A stretch of DNA of 64,000 bases from Plenodomus lindquistii (taxonomy: Eukaryota > Ascomycota > Dothideomycetes > Pleosporales > Leptosphaeriaceae), in NCBI GenBank assembly GCA_025504975.1, contig JANUWI010000001.1, positions 3,844,001 to 3,908,000 on the forward strand, read 5' to 3'. A program made the position numbers and the translations under genes. Of this stretch, positions 32,100-41,942 are shown piece after piece (the first letter of the stretch is position 1; the number at the start of each line of letters is the position of its first letter). Below the pieces are notes generated by a model. That model saw nothing but the letters and a program-made list of their open reading frames with translations. It did no database searches and had not been told where the DNA came from.

Positions 32100-34423
32100 A
32101 TGGCAGCACCGATTATATGCCGATCTTCAGCCTCTTCCAACAACCCTCACACCCATATACACACCCACACCCACACCCACACCCACACCCACACCCACAC
32201 CCACACCAACTCACCGCACCGCAACCGCCGCTCCAGCACACACTCAGTCTACGCCCGTAACCTCCTCATGAGCAAACTCGCCCAGCCTGCACAACAAGAC
32301 GCCCACCAAGCCTCCACCGCGGACCGAAGCCTCGCAGCGCCCCAGGTGCCCGTGGCCGCGCCCAAGAGCGTGCAGGCCATCAAGGACGAGTCGCACCATG
32401 GCCAGCTGAAGCCCCTGCCCCTCAATGCCGCCCACGCACACTCGACCCGCCTCAACCCCGCCCAGCAGCCCGTGGGCAAGGACGGCGTGGGCAGCGCCCT
32501 GAGCGACACGCCGCTGCCCTCGCACCCAGGCAGCCCGCGAGAGTGAGCATGCACCGTGCCCTGCCCTGCCAATGCGCTGACACCAGAGGCAGAACCTTGA
32601 CGCGCAACAGCTCCGCCACTTCGACCCCACGTCTGCGCCCCACGACGCTCGACATTCCCGGCCTCACAAAGTCAAAAGTCTCGCCCGACGGCAAGATTGC
32701 CCAGCGCGATGTCGGCTCCAAGCTCGTCATCGTCATGGTCGGCCTGCCCGCCCGCGGCAAGTCGTACATTACAAAGAAAATGGCCCGCTATCTCAACTGG
32801 CTGCAGCACGACACCAAAATCTTCAACGTGGGCGAGAAGCGCCGCGTGGCTGCGAGCACCAGCGGCTTCCGTCTGTCCCAGGCCAGTCTCGAGCGCATCC
32901 CCTCGAATGTGCGCCACGCCCTAGAAGAGCACAAGGACTCGCTCCCACAAATCGCGGCCAAAATTCTCATCAATGGCGATCCGGCCCAGGACGGCGCCCC
33001 GGACCCACAGCCCAAGCGACCAGACCCACTTCGCACGGGGAGCGCCATTGCCGATGACGACGAGGGGGACCATGAGAGCAAATTCCCCACATTGACGGTT
33101 ACGAGGGCGTCACAAAATGGGGGTGCCGATGGCGAGGAGGAGAGCATGGATCAGTCGGCCGACTTTTTCGATCCGCAGAATGAGCGCGCCGCACAGATTC
33201 GCGAGCAATGCGCAATGGAGACTCTGGACGACCTGCTTGACTACATACTCACGGGAAGTGGCTCCGTGGGCATCTTCGACGCGACAAATAGCACTCTCGG
33301 CCGGCGCAAGCAAATCATGGAGAGGATTCGCCAACGCGCCGGCCCAGAACTCAACGTCCTGTTTGTCGAGTCCGTCTGCCGCGATCAATCACTGCTCGAG
33401 TCGAATATGCGGCTCAAGCTGTCGGGGCCAGACTACCAAGACAAAGACCCCGTCGCCGCCCTCGCTGATTTCAAGAAGCGCGTCGCCATTTACGAAAAGA
33501 ACTATGTTCCAATCGGCGACTACGAGGAAGACAACAACATGCCCTACGTCAAGATGGTCGACGTCGGCCGCAAGATGATCTCCCACCAGATCAGGGGCTT
33601 CCTAGCCGGCCAAGCAGTATACTACCTCCTCAACTTCAACCTTGCGCCGCGCATGATTTGGATAACGCGACACGGCGAGTCCACCGACAACGTCGCCGGG
33701 AAGATAGGCGGCGATTCTGAACTCTCAGAGAACGGGCACAAGTATGCGCGAGCCATGGCGAGATTCATCAGCACCCAACGCAAAGAGTGGGCCGTCCGAC
33801 AAGCCGACAAAATCGCAAACACACACTTCCCCCCAGCCCCCGGCGACCACACCCCACCCAACCCACACTACAGCACCGAAATCGACGAAGCCCACAACTT
33901 CTGCGTCTGGACCAGCATGCTCAAACGCAGCGTCCAATCCGCCCAGTACTTTTGCGACGAAGACTTTGAAGTCAAGCAAATGCGCATGCTCGACGAACTC
34001 AACGCCGGCATCATGGAAGGCCTCACCTACGACGAAATCCGCTCCAAACACTCTGACGAATACCTCCGCCGTCGCCGCGACAAACTCGCATACCGATACC
34101 CCGGCCCCGGCGGCGAAGGCTACCTCGACGTCATCAACCGCATCCGGCCCGTCATTGTCGAACTAGAACGCATGACTGACCACTGTCTCCTCATCACACA
34201 TCGTAGCGTTGCTCGCGTCCTGCTGGCGTATTTCCAGGGCCTCAATCGCGAAGATGTAGCGGATCTTGAGGCCCCGTTGGGCATGCTGTATCAGCTTGAG
34301 CCGAAGCCGTATGGAGTCGAGTTTCGTGCGTGGAGGTATAGTGCTGAATTGGATGATTTCGAGTATTTACCAGAGTATAAGTTACGTAGGGCTACGACGG
34401 GGTTGACGGCTTTTGAGCGGTAG
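32100..34423 (+). CDS. 6-phosphofructo-2-kinase / fructose-2,6-bisphosphatase
   Basis: Makes and degrades fructose-2,6-bisphosphate, the regulator of glycolysis versus gluconeogenesis. Exons 32100-32542 and 32587-34423, 759 residues. The in-frame ATG at 32268 (MSKLAQPAQQ) would give 703 and avoid the His-Thr repeat. The kinase domain has the P-loop VGLPARGKSYITKKMARYLN (about 197-216) and FDATNSTLGRR. An unusual acidic insert lies between them (about 265-340). The bisphosphatase domain has ITRHGESTDN (catalytic His, about 508), WTSMLKRSVQSAQ, ELNAGIMEGLTYDEI (acid-base Glu) and LLITHRSVARVL (second His). Both histidines are present, so both activities are possible. The loop after Walker A reads KIFNVGEKRR where most relatives have an aromatic residue in place of K. 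The tail DFEYLPEYKLRRATTG is duplicated at 39472. Confidence 0.93.
32161..32207 (+). repeat. (ACACCC)n microsatellite inside the 5' coding part or leader of the PFKFB gene
   Basis: About eight copies of the hexamer ACACCC. In the frame of the ATG at 32100 it encodes a His-Thr run; it lies upstream of the alternative ATG at 32268, so it may be leader sequence. Confidence 0.85.
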
Positions 34424-34672
34424 AGTGGTGAGGGGTGGTGGGGGAGGGAGGAGAGGGGGTAGGGGTGTATTTTTAGCAAGTCGTTCTTCTGCTCGAGCAT
34501 GAGGGGTTCATGTCCTGTCCTGATGAGGACGGACTTTGTCGCGTTGATGAGTCAAATACGTTTGGATTGGACTGGATTGGATGGGAATGGAATAGATGGC
34601 ATAGATGGACGGCGCGGGCCCGGCCTTGGTTTTGTACTGTATTACATGATTATGACATGATTATGACATAAC
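34355..34672 (+). repeat. Left copy of a diverged direct repeat: PFKFB tail plus 3' flank
   Basis: The last 22 codons of the PFKFB gene and about 250 bp downstream recur at 39472-39810 in the same orientation. Shared words include AGTATAAGTTACGTAG, CGACGGGGTTGACGGC, GGAATGGAATAGAT and GACGGCGCGGGCCCGGCC. The copies differ by many substitutions and small indels. Confidence 0.85.
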
Positions 34673-34893
34673 GTGGTCATTTGGTAGAATGACCATAACG
34701 TACTTTCATACGGATATTATCGTCTCTCTCACTAGTCTGAACTTTGCGCTCAAATTAAGGTCAACGGTGTTAATCAATGTACATGTTCGTCAAAAAGACA
34801 TGGCAATTCATATCAGGCTTTGGGAACCCCTCCGCACGTTTTTGTATCCAGGCCTGGCACAGTGTTTGTCTGTACTTGGGATGGAGGGAAGAG

Positions 34894-37800
34894 TATTAAA
34901 GACCCCTCTCTGTGTGTAAGTTCGCCTTGCAGCACTACCAGTGATGACTCGTCACGCATAGTCCTCACGGCATTCTCCAAAAACAAAACAAGCGACACAT
35001 TTTTATGTCTCTAGTCTGGTCTAGCTGTCCATTTCCAAAAGAGCCAGTAGATGTTGTGAACAGAGGAGATGTCGCCGCTGTTTCGAAAAAATTTGGGAGA
35101 TTTGAGTAATTATATGCAGGTATGATGGATGGATGGTGTTTGGTTGGGTTTTGAACAGATTTATGTCTACCTTTCCTTGCTTATCTTTTTCACACATGGG
35201 AACGCAACTTGACGGTATATAAGCCTTTTACCCTTACTCTACTTCTTCATTCTTTCACATGCACAGTTGGTGCGATAACTTCCAATAACTCCGTACACAA
35301 TTACCACATGTGCAGCCTCCGATCTGTCTGCCGTTAAAAAAAATGACAGAAACAAATGATGGAGTTGGTCACTTCGACCAGCATGAATGATGATACCATC
35401 TTATATAGCTTAGCCTTTAGAACTATACAAGAGCGAGATGTATGCATGCGCGTATGGATGATAATAGTAGAAGATATAGTAGGTGTTGTGGGAATGGGCT
35501 GGAGGTGTATATGGCAATGTGTATCGTGTTTTTTTGACATGAACATGGCCGTGTTGTTTAGGTGGGTTTCTAGGTGCACGCGAGGTGCCTGCATGTCTTC
35601 TGCATTACGCATAGCGTGTAAAATGGAATAGTATTTGGAGTGTGTGGGTACATAAGCCCCGCGTACTTCCCAAGGGAAGAGAGTCTTTCCTGGCGAGCGC
35701 GTTTATTGCGATTCGAAAATTGAGTTGAACACAAGCCATGTCTTTGTCGTCCGTCGAACTCTGCCCGTAATTTCCAAAAGGCGCTGAGGAACCAGGTTAT
35801 ACGTATCCCGCTGATATACAAACCTCCTAATCCTGCATCCTTATTCCGTGTCTTCACCACACAGACATTTCTGACTTTTTCGTGTCCTCGAAATTTTACA
35901 TCAACCCAAAAGAATGGTGTGCGTTGTTTCTCGCCTTCTTCGAAATCGAATAGGTAGCAACTTATGGCGTGGAGTGTGCTGTTGCGTCATATCATTACCA
36001 GTAGCGCAAGCTTTAGAGGATATAAGTTGAGATTGCGATGGTATTGTGTTCCTTTGGGACAGGGAGGGGGCTGGCGGATATAAAAGCCCCACGTACTTGT
36101 CATTTCCCTTCCTCATTGTCGAGCAAAGACGTGGATTTTGTTCGAGAAATCAAAGAGACCAGCCATATGGTCTGCGTTGCTCTTTTGTGCTCGATTCGAA
36201 ACGTTCCTGTCAACAAGTCATGTTGTGGGTTGCTGCGTCGTCTCTACACTTTATGGTTCAAAGGCCTTGGTGAAGAACACATGAGAGGGGATGTATGGGT
36301 GCAAATTAGCCTCCTCTTTTATTGCACTTCCTCTACTCCTGGTGCTACAGAACTGAGAAAAGCGGGGGTCTTGTTCGAAATTCCAACACGAACAGGCCAT
36401 AAAAATTTCTGGATCTGTTGGCTGACGTTGTTCGAATTCGGCTGAAGATCAAGCCATGTGTGCGTTGTGCGCTTTTCCTTTGCCTGCGCGTTCGAAACGA
36501 AATGTGGACGTTGCGATGAGATCATGGTAGATTATATCCCGTTTCGAAGGTCAATAATATGTTTTGGAGCTTGCGATTAGATCTCGTGTCTCACACACGC
36601 TGTGATGAGTGTGCGAAGAGGGGTTCAGGATAGAATTAGGTATGAGAATATAAACCTCGTCTGAAACGCTCCTCCTTTCTCTCATCTCATGTTGCAGAGA
36701 TGTTTATGGCATTCCCGAATTGCAACGAACTACGAGCCATGACTGTTGTCCGTCCCCGGTCTGCTGTCGGCATTCTTCGAAATATGCATTGATGCTAAAG
36801 TATGTGGTTTATTGCGGACGCGTGTTATAATTCCGGGTTCAGAAGACACTGTAAAGGGTGTGATGAGATAATTGTATGCTTAACAGCGTGATGTGTAGAT
36901 GTCATGAGTCTTGGACGTTTGTATGTGTATATAAATCCTCCTCTGCTCTGTGGGAGCGATGAGGCTTCGAGCACAAATAGATGTCAACAGTTTTTCAAAA
37001 TTAACACGAAAAGCAAAATGACTCTACTTCGCTATGTTGAAACCCTTTCACCATTCGCCTGTGTTTTGCGCGTCGTCTGTCTAGGAATCCAAAAAACATG
37101 AGAGGTCTCGCCATGAGACCCCGCGGCTGTACTTCGTCACAACTAGGTCGCTAATTGCTAGATTAATGGAGATGAGAGAATATGGTATATAAGGCCTTAT
37201 TCCCAACTTCTTACACACTTTCTTCCTCTCTCACACATGAACATCGGTGATTTCGAAAAGGGCACACATAACGAAGATGATTCTGTTGCCGCTGAGCCAA
37301 GATCATACGTAGCCCAGCTATGATCTGTGTGACTTTTGTGCAAGACGGAAAAGTTCAAGGCCAAGTTTGCGATGACTTGCTGATTTTTGCGGAAGCGAGA
37401 GGGGGAAAGAGGTACATAACTTCGCCCTCTTACACGCCGATCTTGTTTCGATCACTCAAACAGTTTTTTGATATCAGTTGCTTCCGATGAGTGTGCCTGC
37501 CCTATCTGCGATCGGTTGGCAAGTCGATGATAATTCATAAATGTTCCTCCACCTAAAAGATAAAATTTTCATGCTGGGCCTTGCTATGAGATTCTTCCTC
37601 TCAGCACGAAGAAGACTGGGGTATATAGGTCCCCTCCTCTACTCCTCTGTGTTTTCCATCCTCTATCGCATGCCAAAAGCACTTGATGCCGAAACAGATT
37701 ATGAAATTGCCGATGACTCCCTGCTTCCTCGTTACCTGTTCGAAACGGGTTCGGAATCCAGTAATGATTTGTGGAGGAATAGGCACTCCAAAGTTCAAAC

Positions 37801-39270
37801 TTCACGGCCAATTTTACATGAGATTATTCCTTCGGAAGGTATGGGATATATAAACCTCATTGCCTTTCGCTCACGATTCTTCCTTCACCACACCCACGCC
37901 CCAAGGCCTGAAAGTAAAATCTTGAAACTATCGACCTATGTGTGTCCCCTGGCTCTTTTGAGTCTTGAAAATTTCTCTGGTCAGTTCATGTCTCTGGCGT
38001 GTGCTTCGTCGTAGGCAATTTCGAAGTACACGATTGCTTTTAAGATGAGAATTTTACTACTGATCACCTTTTACGGCTGCTAAAACCGAAACGAGTAGCC
38101 TATCGAGCAATGTGCGTTTCGGGCCTCTTCTGACCTTCGATCAAGCTTGGTGGATCCCTCGATGGTTGTGAGGGGTGTGAGTGATTGCCTCCGCGCTGGG
38201 TTTACGGCATCAATTATCCCCCACTCTTCTGGTCCCGTGGTTCAGTTGCTAGTTGCTGAGGATGTATGTATTGGCCCTATTTATTTGCGCGCACCCAAGT
38301 GTTCACACCAAAGATACAAGCTGAACAATTCATGTGCGTTTCATGTTTCGGGTTTTCAAAAACACACGACGAATGGCCTAATGTTTCTCCTCCTGTACAT
38401 TTTAACACAAGATACGATAATGTTCAACTGTGACTGGTGTGCGTCCATGGCGCTAATAAAAAATAGGGGTTTGTCCATGAAGATCTTCCTGCTACGTACC
38501 ATCTTCTCTTCACACACCTGCCACAAAGGCTAATTCCAAAAATACGAGACCATCGACTGATATGCGCCTTTTTCAATTCTTAAGAAAAATTTAGGAAGGA
38601 AATCCTAAGGCCACATGGCGTTCCGTTATTATTCATTCTTGCCTGCTTGTAGTGTTACTTTGTAGCTGGAAGTGTGTACATGAAGCTCACTCCACTGCAT
38701 CTTGATTTCTCGTCATAGGACTACACTTAGGCCCTGAGATCAAAGACAAGGACCCACCTGCCGATGTGTTCTCTGTACTTTCTTTTGTAATATACAAGAT
38801 CAACAAATTGAAGGTTGATGGTGTTGCCTAATTTACTAAATCCGTACTTCAAATTTGAGTATATACACCCCCCTGTTACTCATGCTCTTTCTCTTTTTCT
38901 TATCTACGCACGACTACAGTGAATGTTGTTTCGAATTAAAGATACGAAAGCTCCATGTCTGTCTTGCACTTTGCGCTCTCGAAAAAGCAAATCTCGAATT
39001 GATGTTTCATCGCATGTCCCCTCTTAGCTTACTCTTAACACCCTCCCCTGGGTTTACACGTGTAGTGTAGGCTCTCGCTGGAAAGTCTGATACATGTATC
39101 TAAATGTACTGGCGATGTGACTGCTCCTCGGGAATATTGTATCCGTGGAAATGATCGCTGTAGTTCCTTGATGCTGTGAGTAGGCAAAGATATTCCAAGA
39201 GATCGTATGAGGCTCCAGCTTTTTGGCAGCGGGCATGACGATTGGTTTGCGGTGGCGACGTGTATATAAG
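34894..39270 (+). repeat. Diverged tandem array of TATA-box/pyrimidine-leader units (about 13-16 units of roughly 170-330 bp)
   Basis: No gene is recognisable. The same order of elements recurs: a TATA-like box, a C/T-rich leader, a TTCGAAA-type word, a CCATGTGTGCGTTGTG-type word, and often a second TTCGAAA and a GATGAGA word. Clear TATA elements lie at 34894, 35216, 35649 (TACATAAG), 35815, 36079 (TATAAAAG), 36649, 36928 (TATATAAA), 37186 (TATATAAG), 37413, 37622, 37847 (TATATAAA), 38860 and 39263 (TATATAAG). Weaker ones lie near 35402, 36020, 36301, 38279 and 38455. Units at 35649 and 36079 share ATAA(AA)GCCCC(G/A)CGTACTT. The CCATG word is at about 35737, 36162, 36454, 36737 and 38953, with relatives elsewhere. 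All lie on the + strand. Function unknown. Confidence 0.7.
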
Positions 39271-39471
39271 TTCATGGTTCTACTCATCTAATGATCTCTT
39301 ACGCTTTGTTTGTCTTCAAAGCGATTCTCAGGGTCAGCGATTTCTTGTATCTTGCTCAGCGCTCTTTCTCAAATCCGCAGCGTATAGAGTTATGAAGGTT
39401 GTATTTCCATCGGCCGCAAGACATATGCATCCGCATAAAGGCGATGTGAGGAGTATGGGCTTGTGCAAGGG

Positions 39472-39542
39472 GATTTCAAGTACTTGCCGGAGTATAAGTT
39501 ACGTAGAGCGACGACGGGGTTGACGGCTTCTGAGCGGGAATA
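39472..39542 (+). pseudogene. Duplicated C-terminal fragment of the PFKFB gene
   Basis: Encodes DFKYLPEYKLRRATTGLTAS then ERE and a stop. The gene itself ends DFEYLPEYKLRRATTGLTAF then ER. Only this tail is present; nothing upstream resembles the rest of the enzyme. Several differences are synonymous (TAT-TTA-CCA versus TAC-TTG-CCG), so the copy diverged under, or was exchanged with, a coding sequence. It cannot be a gene by itself. Confidence 0.75.
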
Positions 39543-39810
39543 AGGTGCTGGGAGGGGGGGGGGGGGGTCGTGGGATGGGATAGTGGGGTCGGGCTAGGGG
39601 TGTGGGAATGTATTATTAGCATGGCAGTTTCTTTTTGAGATGACGGTATGGGGGGTTTTTTATGTCCTGGTGTGGACGGCTTTTCGTCGCGGTCTTGATT
39701 AGGTCGATTTAGATGGGAATGGAATAGATCGCATACATGGACATGGACGGCGCGGGCCCGGCCTCGGTTTTCTACCGGACTGCATACCATGATCATGATT
39801 ATAATTACAG
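39472..39810 (+). repeat. Right copy of the PFKFB tail/3'-flank direct repeat
   Basis: Counterpart of 34355-34672, about 5.1 kb downstream in the same orientation. It closes the tandem array on its right side. It contains a poly-G run near 39556-39566. Confidence 0.85.
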
Positions 39811-39969
39811 ATATAGATATGGATATTCCTTTGTCCACACATTTTTCGCTATAACGTGTAGAGAAATCGCAGCAACACACTCAACAGATGGCTATTAGAG
39901 TATTCTTAGAGGCGGTAAGAGGTAGCGCACACCATGCGTTGTCAGGAGCCCCCATGCCACCTCGTACCA
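39811..39969. other. Spacer
   Basis: AT-rich right edge of the duplicated 3' flank (ATGATCATGATTATAATTACAG) and unremarkable sequence. Confidence 0.35.
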
Positions 39970-40509
39970 TCAGATTATCAAGAACCAGGTGATCTTAAAA
40001 ATCACTAGATCTTGAGAGAAACCAAAGAGATGACATATTCGCGGGATACAATGTCCAGTCTTTGCCAGTCCTCCGTCATAAGCTGTCATCCTCTCTAGAA
40101 AGAGCCTCTTCAAGATGTCTGATGCACCCATCAATATGAAGAAACTATCTTCACGTAAACCAACCACCCATCCCAGTGCACACGTTGTCCTTTTGCAAGT
40201 ACTGCTGGCTTCGTTCGAGCTTTCCACAAGGACTTGATGATAATTCGAACCAGTCGTTAGGTGTTGGGCGTGATGTGGCAGCTCGGCTACCGTAATGATC
40301 TCGTCGGTGTTCTCGACTCGCACGTAATGGAGGATGGGATATTCCATAATGCCGGTTAATTCCTGAAAAGATTCGCAAGTCGATACAAGTGGAAGAAGCT
40401 GAACCAAATACGCATATCGTGGACGTAGGGCATCATGTTTGGCAGTCTCCTTGGCGAGGGCTGTCCAGGCGGAGCTGCTGAGGTCGGTGTAAGGGTCAGG
40501 CTTTATCAT
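39970..40509 (-). CDS. Hypothetical protein
   Basis: A frame of 179 codons starting MIKPDPYTDLSSSAWTALAK. I recognise no family. The N-terminal half is helical and ordinary in composition. The end (FGFSQDLVIFKITWFLII) is hydrophobic and may be read past a missed splice site. It is divergent from the amidoligase pseudogene, 250 bp apart. It could be a lineage-specific gene or chance; codon use looks gene-like only in the first 110 codons. Confidence 0.35.
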   Translation of the reverse strand: MIKPDPYTDLSSSAWTALAKETAKHDALRPRYAYLVQLLPLVSTCESFQELTGIMEYPILHYVRVENTDEIITVAELPHHAQHLTTGSNYHQVLVESSNEASSTCKRTTCALGWVVGLREDSFFILMGASDILKRLFLERMTAYDGGLAKTGHCIPRICHLFGFSQDLVIFKITWFLII

Positions 40510-40760
40510 TTTATGGACGGATTGTAGGATTCAGAAATCGCAGGTTACTGATGCGAGTACAAATTGCGGGTGGCTGTGTAGTTCTAGAATGTCCTTGGGC
40601 AAGAGGGCAAGAGTGGGCATGTGACTGAAGGCTCCACACTAAGTTATCAACTAATTACCTTACCTAACGTTCCCTAGGGTACCAAGGATGGAGGCGTAAC
40701 GTACAACCACGTGCACTCGACCATAACGCATCGCAAACCCGCTACGCACGCGATCGCAAG

Positions 40761-41880
40761 ATGATTGAGCTTACTTTCGGTGTCGAAATCGAGACGTTGG
40801 TGCGCCCAAAACTCGAGATCTCCGAGATAAATACCACATTTCAGGAAGCTGGCTGGAACTTCAGCCCAAAGCTATCACAACCCGAGCGCAACGCGAATAG
40901 CAGAGTACTGCGACAGTATATTTGTGATAGACTAGTGGATGCAGACTTTCCCGCCCACCTGAACCGCCGCGACTATCGAGAATGGATCATGGACCGTGAC
41001 GGTACAATTGTCGAAGAGGCAATGGAGGATAAATCAAGACCCTTTTGTAACACTTAATCATTATGCTATCATTATCATGACTAATGTGAGAGAATTAGAT
41101 GGAATCGAACTGATATCTACGATTCAGTACTCTTCTCAATCTCGCGAGGCGTTCGAAGCTGTTTTTGGCATACTTCGAGACCATTTCGAAACGCGCGCGC
41201 ATAGTTCATGCTCCACACATATACATGTACGGAGAGAGAAGAGGTGGTCACTGCAAGGCCTTAAAAACCTTGCCAAAGGTATTATATAGTTCGAAGAGGA
41301 AATAGTCGCCTCTATGCCAGAAACACGTCGCGCGAGTTTGTGCGCAATATCAAATGTAGTTTGCGACCAGGACGCGGTCCAGCATCCTATGAGATATGAA
41401 GCAGCTAAAATGCTGGAAACACTGTACCAAGATGCGGTGGATTGTGACGATTTTGGCCCTCTTTTGGTTCATATCGAGAGACCTGGCGATATTGGCGAAT
41501 TGGTCAATACCTTTTCGCCAGAACGTTCCCTGGCCTGGAATTTTGTGCATGCCTTGCGGGAAGAAGGCTGTGGTACGGTCGAATTTCGAAAGCCGAACCA
41601 GTCACTAGAACTTCGCGCATGTTAACATTGGATCACGTTGATTTTGTGCATCGTTCAGTGGTCCCTGAACCAAGACTTCGCAGATCTGGGAACTCTGGAC
41701 TCTGGATCCCCGTGGAGAGTTCGTGGAAGCCATGGAAGACACGGCGACACGTTTCGGGTGGAGTGGTGCACTCCAGGATTTTGGGGTCATGTGCGAAGAA
41801 TCAGCATCGCCTCTGTCGGCTAGTGAGGAGCTACGAAAGTACACTAAGAAGAAAAAGCGCGATCATGACTTTAAAGCATA
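40761..41880 (+). pseudogene. Putative amidoligase (fungal amidoligase_2 type), multiply disrupted
   Basis: Amidoligases are ATP-grasp-like/glutamine-synthetase-fold enzymes that form amide bonds. Exon 1 (40761-41046) starts MIELTFGVEIETLVRPKLEI, with the FGVEIE signature. An intron at 41047-41098 joins to YGIELISTIQYSSQS. SSCSTHIHVRREKRWSLQGL gives the THIHV motif. An in-frame TAG at 41287-41289 then interrupts KGII(stop)FEEEIVASMPETRR. A TAA at 41623-41625 interrupts RAC(stop)HWITLILCIVQW, and a frameshift near 41700 leads to GEFVEAMEDTATRF in another frame. The 3' end lies close to the stop of the opposing TRS120 gene. With two stops and a shift I consider it dead. Confidence 0.8.
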
Positions 41881-41942
41881 TCGATGGGGTGGAGTGGTCG
41901 CTGGGAAGCGACGAATGGTCCATTCATCTCTACAAAGCTGCG

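Noticed and set aside
37541..38014. 157-codon frame inside the tandem array
   Set aside because: It spans two TATA units and their leaders and is not preserved in other units, so it is chance rather than a gene.
34894..39270. Array as tandem tRNA, 5S or U6 genes
   Set aside because: TTCGAA words resemble B boxes, but no A box, cloverleaf arms or terminal T-runs are consistently placed.
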